Translations under genes and position numbers: made by a program
The notes under the pieces: generated by a model
Told to the model about the DNA's origin: nothing
What the model saw: only the letters and a program-made list of their open reading frames with translations
The model's database searches: none
Assembly (NCBI RefSeq): GCF_014644535.1
Contig: NZ_BMKW01000006.1
Coordinates: forward strand, 310,001-374,000
Source of the DNA: Neoroseomonas lacus
GTDB taxonomy: Bacteria > Pseudomonadota > Alphaproteobacteria > Acetobacterales > Acetobacteraceae
Length of the DNA: 64,000 bases
Direction of reading: 5' to 3'
Part shown: in pieces, positions 1 through 8,377 of the stretch
Numbering within the stretch: position 1 is the first letter of the stretch
Layout: each line of letters begins with the position of its first letter

Positions 1-395
1 GGCGCGAAGCGGCGCTGGCCGAACAGGCGTTGGCGACGGCGCGCCGTCTGCGCCTGACGCACGTCATCGACAATCAGGTGACTGCCTTGTCAGGCGGGCA
101 GAAGAAGCTGCTCGAGATCGGCCGCACGCTGATGGCCGAACCGGCGCTGATGCTGCTCGACGAACCCGCCGCCGGGGTGAACCCCACGCTAGCGGAGGAA
201 ATCGGCGACCTGCTGCGCGCCATCGTCGCCGAGGGACGGACGATACTCCTGGTTGAACACGACATGGCGTTGATCGAGCGCATCTCCGACCATGTCGTGG
301 TCATGGCCTCCGGTCGTACCCTCGCCGAGGGTTCCTTCGCGCAGATCCGCGAGGATGCGGCGGTCCAAGACGCCTATCTCGGAGGCGCGGCATGA
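1..395 (+). CDS. ABC transporter ATP-binding protein, LivG-type (5' end outside window)
   Basis: This is the C-terminal part of an ATPase of a branched-chain-amino-acid-type (HAAT) ABC importer; the reading frame is open back to base 3, so the start lies upstream of the window. The fragment keeps the ABC signature LSGGQ near bases 88-102, the Walker B motif LMLLDEPAAG near 150-178 and the H-switch VEHD near 252-263, but Walker A is outside. The domain order matches LivG proteins, whose C-terminus ends soon after the H-loop. Its stop codon overlaps the start of the next ATPase gene in an ATGA arrangement, so the two are translationally coupled. Together they would drive the permeases encoded at 2334-4096. 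The transported substrate cannot be read from the sequence. Confidence 0.93.
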   Translation, partial: REAALAEQALATARRLRLTHVIDNQVTALSGGQKKLLEIGRTLMAEPALMLLDEPAAGVNPTLAEEIGDLLRAIVAEGRTILLVEHDMALIERISDHVVVMASGRTLAEGSFAQIREDAAVQDAYLGGAA

Positions 396-1150
396 CTGCG
401 CTGACCGTGCAGGAACTGACCGGCGGCTATGCAGCGGCCGACCATGTCGTGAAGGGCGTGTCCTTCACCGTGGCGTCGGGCGAGCTGGTCTGCGTCATCG
501 GCCCGAATGGCGCCGGCAAATCCACCGTGCTGAAATTGCTGACCGGGCTGCTGCGCCCGCGCGCGGGCCAGGTCGCGCTCGATGGGCGCGACATCACCGG
601 CCAGTCGCCGCGCGTGGTGATCGAGGCTGGCATGGTTCTCGTGCCGCAGGAACGTAACGTCTTCGGCACGCTCTCGGTCGAGGAGAACCTGGCCATGGGC
701 TGCTTCCTCGATCCGGGGCGTGCCAAGGCGCGCATGACGGCGGTGATGGACCGCTTCCCGCTGCTCGCCGAACGGCGCCGGCAGGCGGCGCGCACCATGT
801 CGGGTGGGCAGCGGCAGATCCTCGCCATGGGCCAGGCGCTGATGAGCGAGCCGCGCGTGCTGCTGCTCGACGAACCCACCGCCGGCCTGTCGCCCAAGGC
901 GGCGACGGATTTGTTCGCCCTGGTGCGCGCGACGGCCGAGACCGGCGTCGCCGTGCTGATGGTCGAACAGAACGCGCTGCAGGCGATGCAGATCTCCGAC
1001 CGCGCGCTGGTGCTGGTCGACGGCCGCAACGCGCATGAAGGCCCAGCGCCGGCGCTGGCGCGCGACCCCGCGATACGACGCCTGTTCCTCGGCGGTCGCG
1101 GGGAGGGCAGGATGGACGCGACAGGGACCAACAGGGAGACTAGCCCATGA
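392..1150 (+). CDS. ABC transporter ATP-binding protein, LivF-type
   Basis: Second ATPase of the HAAT-family importer, 252 residues, close to the usual 230-260 for LivF. Walker A is GPNGAGKST at residues 37-45, the signature SGGQ lies at 137-140 and Walker B with catalytic Glu is LLLDEP at 157-162; an H-loop-like MVEQN follows, where LivF proteins typically carry Gln instead of His. It starts in the ATGA overlap with the upstream ATPase and its own stop overlaps the start of the receptor gene at 1147, so the operon is continuous. It is a cytoplasmic subunit that pairs with the LivG-like ATPase. A short polar tail after about residue 235 is not conserved in the family as I know it. Confidence 0.94.
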   Translation: MTALTVQELTGGYAAADHVVKGVSFTVASGELVCVIGPNGAGKSTVLKLLTGLLRPRAGQVALDGRDITGQSPRVVIEAGMVLVPQERNVFGTLSVEENLAMGCFLDPGRAKARMTAVMDRFPLLAERRRQAARTMSGGQRQILAMGQALMSEPRVLLLDEPTAGLSPKAATDLFALVRATAETGVAVLMVEQNALQAMQISDRALVLVDGRNAHEGPAPALARDPAIRRLFLGGRGEGRMDATGTNRETSP

Positions 1151-2334
1151 CCATCATGACCCGCCGCACGGCGCTGATCGCTAGCGCTTCGCTTCTCGCC
1201 ATGCCGTCGCTGGCGCGTGCGCAGGGCGCGCCGATCCATCTCGGCACGCTGACGCCGCTGACTGGCGCCGGCGGCCCCTATGGCCCGGTGATGGCCAATT
1301 GCGTGAAGTCGGTGATCACCGAGGTGAACGGTGTGGGCGGCGTGCTCGGCCGCCAGGTCCAGCTCACCAGCGAGGATGACCAGACCAACCCCGAAGCCGG
1401 GCTGCGCGCCGCGCGCAAGCTGATCGACATCGACCGCGTCGCCGCCATCATGGGCACCTGGGCGTCCTCGGTGACGACCGCCGTCGCGCCGCTGTGCTGG
1501 GAGAACAAGACCTTCCTGACCACCGTCTCCGGCGCCGATTCCATCACCGCCCTGCCGCACAATGGATGGCTGATCCGCACCCAGCCGAACACCACGCTGC
1601 AGGGGCGCAAGTTCGGCGAATATGCGGTCGAGCTTGGCGGCAAGAAGATGTTCTTCATGGCGCCGCAGACGCCTTTCACCCAGTCGCAGCTCGCCAACAT
1701 GAAGCCGCCGATCGAAGCCGCCGGCGGCAGCATCGAGCTGCTGATCTACGACGCCGCCAAGCCCTCCCTGCGCACCGAGGTCGATCAGGCAATGCGGGCG
1801 CGGCCCGACATCATCATCCTCGGCGGCTACACGCCGGACACAACGGTGCTGCTGCGCGACATCTTCCGCGCCGGCTATCGCGGCAAGCTGCTGGCCTATG
1901 CCTATTCGGTGAACCAGCAGATGATCGGCTCGCTGCCGCATGACGTGACCGAGGGCATCTACACCCTGGCACCTTCACCGGCGCAGGGTTCGGGCGGCTT
2001 CGACCGCGTCAAGCGCATCGTCGGCAACGACAACCCCGACCCCTACACCTGCCAGATCTACGATCAGGTCAATCTGGTGCTGATGGCGATGGCCGTCGGC
2101 AATGACGCGACCGGGCAGGGCATCCACGACAATATCCGCCGCGTCAGCCAGGGTGGCGGTGACAAGGTGGACAATGTGATGGACGGCCTGCGCGCCATCG
2201 CCGCCGGCAAGAAGGTCGACTACGACGGCGCCTCGGGCCCTTGCGACTTCACCGATGCCGGCGACATCACCGACTGCAAGTTCCGCTACGATCAGGTGCG
2301 TGGCGGGCAGCAGACGCTGATCCGCATCGCCTGA
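1147..2334 (+). CDS. Branched-chain-amino-acid-type ABC transporter substrate-binding protein
   Basis: Periplasmic receptor of the HAAT importer, 395 residues, of the Peripla_BP_6 (LivK/AmiC-like) fold. The N-terminus MTRRTALIASASLL with a following ARAQG cleavage site is a signal peptide; the paired arginines and hydrophobic stretch make Tat export possible, though Sec cannot be excluded. The mature protein begins with the family-typical IHLGTLTPLTGAGGPYG segment. It lies between the ATPase genes and the two permease genes with overlaps of 4 and 1 bases. The downstream GAF protein and amidohydrolase in the same operon hint that the ligand could be an amide, ureide or cyclic nitrogen compound, but this is inference; the sequence does not identify the ligand. 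Confidence 0.93.
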   Translation: MTIMTRRTALIASASLLAMPSLARAQGAPIHLGTLTPLTGAGGPYGPVMANCVKSVITEVNGVGGVLGRQVQLTSEDDQTNPEAGLRAARKLIDIDRVAAIMGTWASSVTTAVAPLCWENKTFLTTVSGADSITALPHNGWLIRTQPNTTLQGRKFGEYAVELGGKKMFFMAPQTPFTQSQLANMKPPIEAAGGSIELLIYDAAKPSLRTEVDQAMRARPDIIILGGYTPDTTVLLRDIFRAGYRGKLLAYAYSVNQQMIGSLPHDVTEGIYTLAPSPAQGSGGFDRVKRIVGNDNPDPYTCQIYDQVNLVLMAMAVGNDATGQGIHDNIRRVSQGGGDKVDNVMDGLRAIAAGKKVDYDGASGPCDFTDAGDITDCKFRYDQVRGGQQTLIRIA

Positions 2335-3200
2335 TGATTGAGGCGCTTCTCCAGGCGCTGATCAACGGCGTGATCGCCGGCACCATTCTCGCGGTGCCGG
2401 CGCTAGGCTTCACGGCGATCTTCGCGGTGCTGAACTATCCGAACTTCGCGATCGGCGCGCTGGCGACGGTGGGGGCCTATGCCGGCTGGGTCGGCAATAC
2501 CGTGTTCGGCCTGCCGATGCTCGGCGCGCTGCCGCTCGCCTTCGGAGTGGCGGGCCTCGCCGGGCTCGCGGTGCAATCACTGGCGGTGAAGCCGCTCGAG
2601 GCTTCCGGGGCGTTGATGATGGCGATCGCCTCGCTGGCCGCGGGGCTCGTGCTCGAAAACATCCTGCGCTTCGGCTTCGGCAATGACCTACGCGGCTTCG
2701 AATTGCCCCTGCTGCGCGACTGGCGCATCGGCGAATTCCGCATCGGGCCCCAACAGTTGGAGAATTTTGGCCTCGCCCTCGCCTGCATGGCGCTGCTCTG
2801 GGCCTTCCTGCGCTTCAGCCGCACCGGGCGGGCGATGCGCGCGGTGGCGGACAATCGCGACCTTGCCCTGCTGCGCGGCGTCGATCCCGTGCGCGTCGCG
2901 CTGGTGACGGTGATCGTCGGCGCCGGGCTGGCGGGCATGGGCGGCATGCTGGTCGGGCTCGACACCTCGGTTGATCCACTGACCGGCACGCGACTGGTAT
3001 TGTCGATCTTCGCCGCTGCCGTGCTGGGCGGGCTGGGCTCCATTCCGGGCGCGGTGGCCGGCGCCATCGCTATCGGCATGGCCGAGGAATTGTCCGTCAT
3101 CGTCTTCAACCCCGCCTATCGGCTGGTGGTCGGCTTTGTCGTCATCCTCATCGTGCTGACGTTGCGGCCAGCCGGCCTCTTTGGCACGCGGGCATCCTGA
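2334..3200 (+). CDS. Branched-chain-amino-acid-type ABC transporter permease, LivH-type
   Basis: Inner-membrane permease of 288 residues with about eight hydrophobic segments. The start MIEALLQALINGVIAGTIL is typical for LivH permeases, and the segment VADNRDLALLRGVDP around two thirds along matches the cytoplasmic loop that couples to the ATPases (LivH usually reads A.A.N...A.L.GI). I chose the ATG at 2334 because it overlaps the receptor stop codon by one base (TGATG); an in-frame start further upstream would lie inside the receptor gene and has no hydrophobic character. The stop overlaps the next permease start by one base in the same way. It should form the heterodimeric channel with the LivM-like product. 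Confidence 0.93.
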   Translation: MIEALLQALINGVIAGTILAVPALGFTAIFAVLNYPNFAIGALATVGAYAGWVGNTVFGLPMLGALPLAFGVAGLAGLAVQSLAVKPLEASGALMMAIASLAAGLVLENILRFGFGNDLRGFELPLLRDWRIGEFRIGPQQLENFGLALACMALLWAFLRFSRTGRAMRAVADNRDLALLRGVDPVRVALVTVIVGAGLAGMGGMLVGLDTSVDPLTGTRLVLSIFAAAVLGGLGSIPGAVAGAIAIGMAEELSVIVFNPAYRLVVGFVVILIVLTLRPAGLFGTRAS

Positions 3201-4096
3201 TGGTCTCCTACCTCATCTTCCTGCTGGTGGTCGGAGGCATCTATGCCTTGCTGGCGCAGAGCCTCTGCCTCGCCTGGGGCGTCACCGGGCTGGTAAATCT
3301 GGGCCTTGCCGGCTTCTTCGCGATCGGCGCCTATGCCTCGGCGACGCTGACGAAATGGGGTGGCGTGCCGGTGCCGCTCGGGCTGGTCGCCGCGCTGGTG
3401 GCCGGGGCGGTGGCGGGCTTCGTCGTCTGTGTCTCGACACTGCGGCTGCGCGACGACTACCTCGCCATCGTCACCCTCGGCTTCGCCGAAGCCGTGCGCG
3501 TCATCGCGTCGAACGAGATCTGGCTGACCGGCGGCACCGATGGCATTTCCGGCATTCCGGCCGGCATGCCGCGCGACTGGGGGCAGCGGTTCCACATCAT
3601 CTCGCTGGTGATCGTCACCATCTTGCTCGGGCTGGTGTGGCTGGCGCTGCGGCGGCTGGTGGCGTCACCCTGGGGCCGGGCGCTGCGCGCGGTGCGCGAA
3701 GATCAGATCGTCGCCGCCGTCGCCGGCAAGCGCGTGACGCGGCTGAAGGCGGAGGCCTTCGCCATCGCCTGCGCCATCGCGGCGTTGGCCGGCGCGCTGT
3801 ATGGCCACTACACCTCCTACATCGCGCCCGAGATCTTCCAGCCGCTGATCACCATTTACGTCTTCCTCGCCGTCACCGCGGGCGGCAACGGCCGCCCGAC
3901 CGGCGCGGCGATCGGCGCCTATATCCTGATCGCGTTCCTCGAGGCCACGCGCTTTGCCGCCGAGATCGTCCCGGGCGTTTCCGCCGTCCAGGCGGCGGCC
4001 CTGCGTGAGGCCTCGGTCGGCATCGCGTTGATCCTGCTGCTGCGCTTCCGCCAGCGCGGCCTGTTCCCCGAACTGAACCAGAAGGCACCCGCATGA
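3200..4096 (+). CDS. Branched-chain-amino-acid-type ABC transporter permease, LivM-type
   Basis: Second inner-membrane permease, 298 residues with eight to ten predicted hydrophobic helices. It shows the LivM hallmarks TLRLRDDYLAIVTLGFAE and the coupling-loop sequence GRALRAVREDQIVAAVAGKR; the family normally has G.A..AIRE.E.AA...G.N. It begins in a TGATG overlap with the LivH-like gene and ends overlapping the GAF-protein gene by four bases. With the partner permease, the two ATPases and the receptor this makes a complete HAAT importer, apart from the LivG end outside the window. No regulatory signal is visible within this dense operon. Confidence 0.93.
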   Translation: MVSYLIFLLVVGGIYALLAQSLCLAWGVTGLVNLGLAGFFAIGAYASATLTKWGGVPVPLGLVAALVAGAVAGFVVCVSTLRLRDDYLAIVTLGFAEAVRVIASNEIWLTGGTDGISGIPAGMPRDWGQRFHIISLVIVTILLGLVWLALRRLVASPWGRALRAVREDQIVAAVAGKRVTRLKAEAFAIACAIAALAGALYGHYTSYIAPEIFQPLITIYVFLAVTAGGNGRPTGAAIGAYILIAFLEATRFAAEIVPGVSAVQAAALREASVGIALILLLRFRQRGLFPELNQKAPA

Positions 4097-4596
4097 CCGT
4101 GGACCTGCCCCCATCGCTCATCACCCTGGCGCGCAGCGCGGCGGCCGATGCCGACCCCATCGCCGTCTTCCGCGCCGCCGAGGCCGCGTCCAAGGCGCTG
4201 CTCGGCCATCGCCTGTTCACCACGCTGTTCGTCGTGCCTGGTGGCGCGGAGGTGGAGCGCGTCTATTCCTCCGACCCCGCCGCCTATCCGCTGACCGGGC
4301 GCAAGCGCATGGGTCCGACGCCGTGGGGCGAGCATGTGCTGACGCAGGGCCGCACCTGGCTCGGCAACGGTATGGACGACATCCGTTGGGCCTTCCCCGA
4401 CCATGCGCTGATCGAAAGCCTCGGCTGCGCCACCTGCATCAACATCCCGGTGCGGGAGGGTGGCGTCGTCGTCGGCACGTTGAACATCCTCGATGCCCTG
4501 GACGCCTATACGGCGCAGCATGTCGCCATCGCCGAGGTGATCGGCGGGTTCCTGCCGGGCGCGCTTCGTCGCGCCGCAGACCTTGCCTCAGCCTGA
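4093..4596 (+). CDS. GAF-domain protein in transporter operon
   Basis: A 167-residue soluble protein made almost entirely of one GAF-like sensory domain: it has the GAF-typical pattern LFTTLFVVPGGAEVERVYSSD and a later CINIPVREGGVVVGTLNILD strand pair with the ligand-facing cysteine-containing segment. There is no DNA-binding, kinase or cyclase domain, so it is a stand-alone GAF unit. It starts in an ATGA overlap with the LivM-like permease and precedes the amidohydrolase, so it is co-translated with both. Known stand-alone GAF proteins include free-methionine-(R)-sulfoxide reductases, but the characteristic Cys set of those enzymes is not evident. A role in binding the imported small molecule is possible but speculative. 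Confidence 0.82.
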   Translation: MTVDLPPSLITLARSAAADADPIAVFRAAEAASKALLGHRLFTTLFVVPGGAEVERVYSSDPAAYPLTGRKRMGPTPWGEHVLTQGRTWLGNGMDDIRWAFPDHALIESLGCATCINIPVREGGVVVGTLNILDALDAYTAQHVAIAEVIGGFLPGALRRAADLASA

Positions 4597-4615
4597 GTTT
4601 CCGGAGACCACCCGC

Positions 4616-5854
4616 ATGACCGAATCCGTCCTGTTCGAAAACGCCGCCATCCTGGACGGCACCGCCGAGGGCGCCGTGCTCGGTCATGTGCTGGTCGAAG
4701 GCGGCAACATCAAGGAAGTCAGCGACAAGCCGATCGCCGCCGCATCCGCGCGCCGCATCGACCTGCGCGGCCGCACGCTGATGCCCGGGCTGATCGACGC
4801 GCATGTGCATGTCGTCGCGGGGGTGGTGAATCTCGGCCTCAACGCCATGCTGCCCGATGCCGTCGTTGCCTTCCGCGCCGCGAAGATCATGAACGGCATG
4901 CTGATGCGCGGCTTCACCACGGTGCGCGACCTCGGGGGCTGCACTCATGGTTTGCGCATGGCGCGCGACGAAGGGCATTTCGACGGGCCGCGCCTGAACA
5001 TCGCCGGCAAGGCGCTGTCGCAGACCGGCGGGCATTGCGACTTCCGAGGCCGGCACGACACGCGCGGCACGGATTTCTTCGCCGCGCGCCTGGGCAGCCT
5101 CGGCCGCCTGGTTGATGGCGTGCCCGATGTGCGCCGCGCCTGCCGCGAGGAAATCAAGGCCGGTGCCGACTACATCAAGATCATGGCCAATGGCGGCGTC
5201 GCTTCGCCGACCGACCCGATCGCCTTCGTCGGCTTCTCGCGCGAGGAAGTGCTCGCCGCCGTCGAGGAAGCCGAGAATGCCGAGACCTACGTCTCCGCGC
5301 ATCTGTACACCGACAGCGCGATCCATCGCGCCGTCGATTGCGGCGTGCGCAGCCTGGAACATTGCAACCTGATCCAGGGACCGACTGCGCGCTTCGCGGC
5401 GGAGCGGGGTGCCATCGCCTGCCCGACCCTGGTCACCTACCAGGCGCTGAAGGATGAGGGCGCCTCACTCGGCTTGCCGGCCGAGTCGGTGAACAAGATC
5501 GACGATGTGCGCACCGCCGGGCTGCGTTCGCTCGAAATCATGCGCGAGGCCGGGCTGATGATGGCCTTCGGCACTGACCTGCTCGGCGAGATGCATCGCC
5601 ATCAATCGGCGGAATTCGTCATCCGCGGCGAGGTGCTGCCGGCCATCGAGGTGATCCGCAGCGCCACCATCAACGCGGCGAAGCTGCTGATGTCCGAGGG
5701 GAAGATTGGCTGCGTCGCACCTGGTGCTTACGCCGACCTGGTGGTGGTCGAGGGCGACCCGCTGAAGGACCTCTCCCTGCTGGCCGGGCAGGGCGAGGGG
5801 CTGTCGGCGATCATGCTCGGCGGACGCTTCGTGAAGAATGCGCTGGCCGCCTGA
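4616..5854 (+). CDS. Amidohydrolase-superfamily metal-dependent hydrolase (imidazolonepropionase-like)
   Basis: A 412-residue enzyme of the amidohydrolase superfamily. The metal-binding HVH motif is at residues 63-65 following MPGLIDA, a likely carboxylated lysine is in DYIKIMANGG, further histidine ligands are in VSAHLYT and LEHCNL, and the catalytic aspartate is in AFGTDLLGEMH. These features match the imidazolonepropionase/Xaa-Pro-dipeptidase-like branch, which cleaves cyclic or acyclic amide bonds. I chose ATG 4616, preceded by GGAG at 4603-4606, over an upstream in-frame codon lying inside the GAF gene. It is the last gene of the transporter operon, so it probably acts on the imported compound. 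The exact substrate is unknown. Confidence 0.88.
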   Translation: MTESVLFENAAILDGTAEGAVLGHVLVEGGNIKEVSDKPIAAASARRIDLRGRTLMPGLIDAHVHVVAGVVNLGLNAMLPDAVVAFRAAKIMNGMLMRGFTTVRDLGGCTHGLRMARDEGHFDGPRLNIAGKALSQTGGHCDFRGRHDTRGTDFFAARLGSLGRLVDGVPDVRRACREEIKAGADYIKIMANGGVASPTDPIAFVGFSREEVLAAVEEAENAETYVSAHLYTDSAIHRAVDCGVRSLEHCNLIQGPTARFAAERGAIACPTLVTYQALKDEGASLGLPAESVNKIDDVRTAGLRSLEIMREAGLMMAFGTDLLGEMHRHQSAEFVIRGEVLPAIEVIRSATINAAKLLMSEGKIGCVAPGAYADLVVVEGDPLKDLSLLAGQGEGLSAIMLGGRFVKNALAA

Positions 5855-5863
5855 ACGGCGCGG

Positions 5864-7438
5864 TCAGCGCGCCAGCGGGCGCGCGTGATAGGCGACCATC
5901 TGCTCATCCATGCGCGGCGTGTACTCGATGCCGCGCCGCGCCGCGACCACCACCACCTGGTTGTAGATCGGGATGAACGGCACTTGGTCGAGCGCTTCCC
6001 GCGCCACCTGCCGCAGTTCCGCCTCGCGCCCCGCATCGGCGCTGGTGATCACGCCATCGATCAACCCATCCAGCCGCGCATCGCTGAAGCCGCCGCGATT
6101 GCCCTGGCCGAAAGCCTGCGCCGGGATGCGCGTATGCACCGCGGTGGACAAGATGTAGGAGGCATCGCGCGAGGAGGACAGCGACAACCCATACAGCATC
6201 AATGGCAGGTCGTTGCGCGTCGCCAGAGTGCGCGGCGAGAATACGTTCCAGGGCTGCGTCTCGACCTTCACCTGGAAGCCCGCCCGCGTCAGCATCTGCC
6301 CCGCCGCCTGGCACAGGCGCGCATCATTGACGTAACGGTTGTTGGAACAGCCCAGCGTCAGCGTGAAGCCATGCGGGTAACCGGCCTCGGCGAGCAACGC
6401 ACGGGCGCGCGCCGGGTCGGCGGCAGGCACCGTGATCGACGGGTCGTAGCCGCCGAACTGTTCCGGCACCATCTGCACCGTCGCGACACCCTGGCCATCG
6501 AGTGCGCGCGCCACCAGCGCCTGGCGGTCGAGGGCTATCGACAAGGCACGCCGTACACGAACGTCACGCAGCGGGTTGTGGGGCAATTGCTGGCCGCCGG
6601 CGTCGGTCAGCAGCGGGAACTGGTCCAGCCGTACATTGGGCAGCAGGTACATGATGCGGTCGGAATTGCGCCGGAACACCGAGAGCCGCGCATCGTGCTG
6701 CAGCCGTTCCACATCCGCCGGCGGCACGCTTTCGATGATGTCGACATCGCCACTCAGCAGCGCCGCCAGGCGCGACGCGTCATTGCCGATCACCCGGATA
6801 TCGACGCGCTGATACGCCGCCCTGTCGCCCCAGAAGGCCTCGTTGCGCAGCACCGTCATGCCCTCGCGCCCGCGCGCTTCCTGCAGGCGGAAGGGGCCGG
6901 TGCCGATGGCTGCGCGGCCGCTGTTGAAATCGGCGGTCGAGGCATTCTCCGCCGCGCGCTTTGACACCACGAAGATGTTGGTGAGCTGGCCGGGCAGCAC
7001 CGGGTTCACCCGGTCAGTATGCAGGCGGACGGTATAGGGATCCACCACCTCCACCCGCTCGATGGTACGCAGGTTGGACGTATAGGGGCCGGGATTGTTC
7101 TCGATGCTCGGCACCCGCGCGATCGAGAAGGCGACGTCATCGGCGGTGAAGGGGCTGCCGTCATGGAAGGTGACGCCGTGACGCAGCCGTAGCTCCCACA
7201 CCTGTGGTTCGACCATCGCCCAGGATTCGACGATGCCCGGAATGAAGCGGCTTTCGGGATCGCGATTGATCAGGCTGTCATAGATGTGGCGGGCCGCGGC
7301 CATGTTCGGCCCGGCGAAGAGGAAATGCGGGTCGAGGCCGAAGGGTGCCTCCACCGCCATGGTCAGCGATTGCGTGCGCGCGGGCTGCGCCAGGCCCAAC
7401 AGACAGGCCGCCACGAGTGCGAGGGTAACGCGCTTCAT
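5864..7438 (-). CDS. ABC transporter substrate-binding protein, peptide/nickel family (SBP_bac_5)
   Basis: A 524-residue periplasmic receptor of the DppA/OppA-type cluster C. A Sec signal peptide [20 protein letters not shown] is followed by the family-typical start TMAVEAPFGLDPHFLFAGPN, the pattern LRHGVTFHDGSPFTADDVAFS at about residue 90, and a C-terminal VPFIPIYNQ segment. The start at 7438 was chosen because GGAGAG precedes it at a suitable distance; an upstream in-frame ATG gives a non-signal extension. No permease or ATPase genes are adjacent, so it is an orphan receptor that must share a transporter encoded elsewhere. The GntR gene 54 bases upstream on the same strand probably controls it. 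It converges with the amidohydrolase gene with only a nine-base gap. Confidence 0.92.
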   Translation of the reverse strand: MKRVTLALVAACLLGLAQPARTQSLTMAVEAPFGLDPHFLFAGPNMAAARHIYDSLINRDPESRFIPGIVESWAMVEPQVWELRLRHGVTFHDGSPFTADDVAFSIARVPSIENNPGPYTSNLRTIERVEVVDPYTVRLHTDRVNPVLPGQLTNIFVVSKRAAENASTADFNSGRAAIGTGPFRLQEARGREGMTVLRNEAFWGDRAAYQRVDIRVIGNDASRLAALLSGDVDIIESVPPADVERLQHDARLSVFRRNSDRIMYLLPNVRLDQFPLLTDAGGQQLPHNPLRDVRVRRALSIALDRQALVARALDGQGVATVQMVPEQFGGYDPSITVPAADPARARALLAEAGYPHGFTLTLGCSNNRYVNDARLCQAAGQMLTRAGFQVKVETQPWNVFSPRTLATRNDLPLMLYGLSLSSSRDASYILSTAVHTRIPAQAFGQGNRGGFSDARLDGLIDGVITSADAGREAELRQVAREALDQVPFIPIYNQVVVVAARRGIEYTPRMDEQMVAYHARPLAR

Positions 7439-7492
7439 CGTGAATCTCTCCGGCATTGCTGGCGCCAACCCTTCGGCGCCGCGGCCTTCGAG

Positions 7493-8185
7493 TCAATCGG
7501 GCGACGGCGCGCCGGGTGTCGCGAGCGGCACGCCGATCGTGCCCACCATCCAGGCGAGGCGATGCTTCTGCGCCGCCCGCGCATGCGCCCGCGCGGCCGC
7601 TTCCGCCGCATCCCCGTCGCGACTGACGATCGCCGCGAGGATGGCGCAGTGCTCGGCATGCGCCTGTTCCGCCCGCCCGCCGCGCGTCAGCAGCGTCGGC
7701 AGCAGGGACATGGTCGCGGCGAGCTGTTCGAGGCTGCGCAACAGGTACCGATTATGCGCAGCGAGATAGAGCAACCCGTGCAGCCGCTGGTTCACCGCGG
7801 CCAGGGCGGCGGCGTCACCATAGGCGGCCGGTTCGCCCTCGACGATCTCGGACATGGCGGCGATCTCGGTCTCGCCGGCATGCTGCGCGGCGAGGCGCGC
7901 GGCGGCCCCTTCCAGCACTTCCCGCATGACATACAGTTCCACCACCTGCTGGTGGTCCGGGCGCGTGACCGTCACGCCGCGCCGCGCCTCGTGCGTCAGC
8001 AGGCCTTCCGCTTCCAGCCGGGCGATCGCTTGGCGGACCGGGGTGCGCGACACGCCGAAGCGCGCGGCGAGGTCGGTTTCGGTCAGCCTTTCGCCCGGTG
8101 CCAATGCGCCGCCACGGATCGCCGCCCGGATGCGGGCATAGGCTTCCTGGCCGAGGTCGCGCGAGGAGGTCGGGGTGCCGTCCAT
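7493..8185 (-). CDS. GntR-family transcriptional regulator with FCD domain
   Basis: A 230-residue regulator with an N-terminal winged helix (residues about 12-75; TETDLAARFGVSRTPVRQAI is the recognition helix region) and a C-terminal all-helical FCD ligand-binding domain containing the metal-site-type residues typical of the FadR/VanR subfamily (AAVNQRLHGLLYLAAHN). FCD regulators usually respond to organic acids, amino acids or sugar acids. It is transcribed toward the orphan peptide-type receptor gene 54 bases downstream and likely regulates it and possibly itself. A dyad of 129 bases lies just upstream of its start (8243-8371). It could also act on the divergent tcuAB region at 9204, but nothing in the sequence proves that. 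Confidence 0.91.
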   Translation of the reverse strand: MDGTPTSSRDLGQEAYARIRAAIRGGALAPGERLTETDLAARFGVSRTPVRQAIARLEAEGLLTHEARRGVTVTRPDHQQVVELYVMREVLEGAAARLAAQHAGETEIAAMSEIVEGEPAAYGDAAALAAVNQRLHGLLYLAAHNRYLLRSLEQLAATMSLLPTLLTRGGRAEQAHAEHCAILAAIVSRDGDAAEAAARAHARAAQKHRLAWMVGTIGVPLATPGAPSPD

Positions 8186-8242
8186 GGCGGAGCTATAGCC
8201 GATGCCGCCGGACCGGCGAAAGCAAGGCCCCGCTCAGAGCCC

Positions 8243-8371
8243 GTTTGGAAACTCGCCTGCCGGTGTGCTTTCGGGTCCGGCAGCGATCCGCACCGCCACC
8301 CGGCCACCCATTCCAGGATACTGACGTGGCTGGCCGGGTGGGGGTGCGGGCCGGTGCCGGACTTTCCAAAC
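8243..8371. repeat. Large imperfect inverted repeat (129-bp dyad)
   Basis: The outer arms GTTTGGAAA (8243-8251) and TTTCCAAAC (8363-8371) are perfect complements; inside them GTCCGGCA (8275-8282) pairs with TGCCGGAC (8355-8362), and CCACCCGGCCA (8296-8306) pairs with TGGCCGGGTGG (8331-8341). The left arm holds about 23 extra bases between the outer and middle segments. It fills the gap between the metzincin stop and the gntR start, both on the minus strand. It resembles the other element family only in the TTTGGAAAC end. It may be a terminator, an attenuator or a small non-autonomous element. Confidence 0.7.
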
Positions 8372-8377
8372 AGCCTC

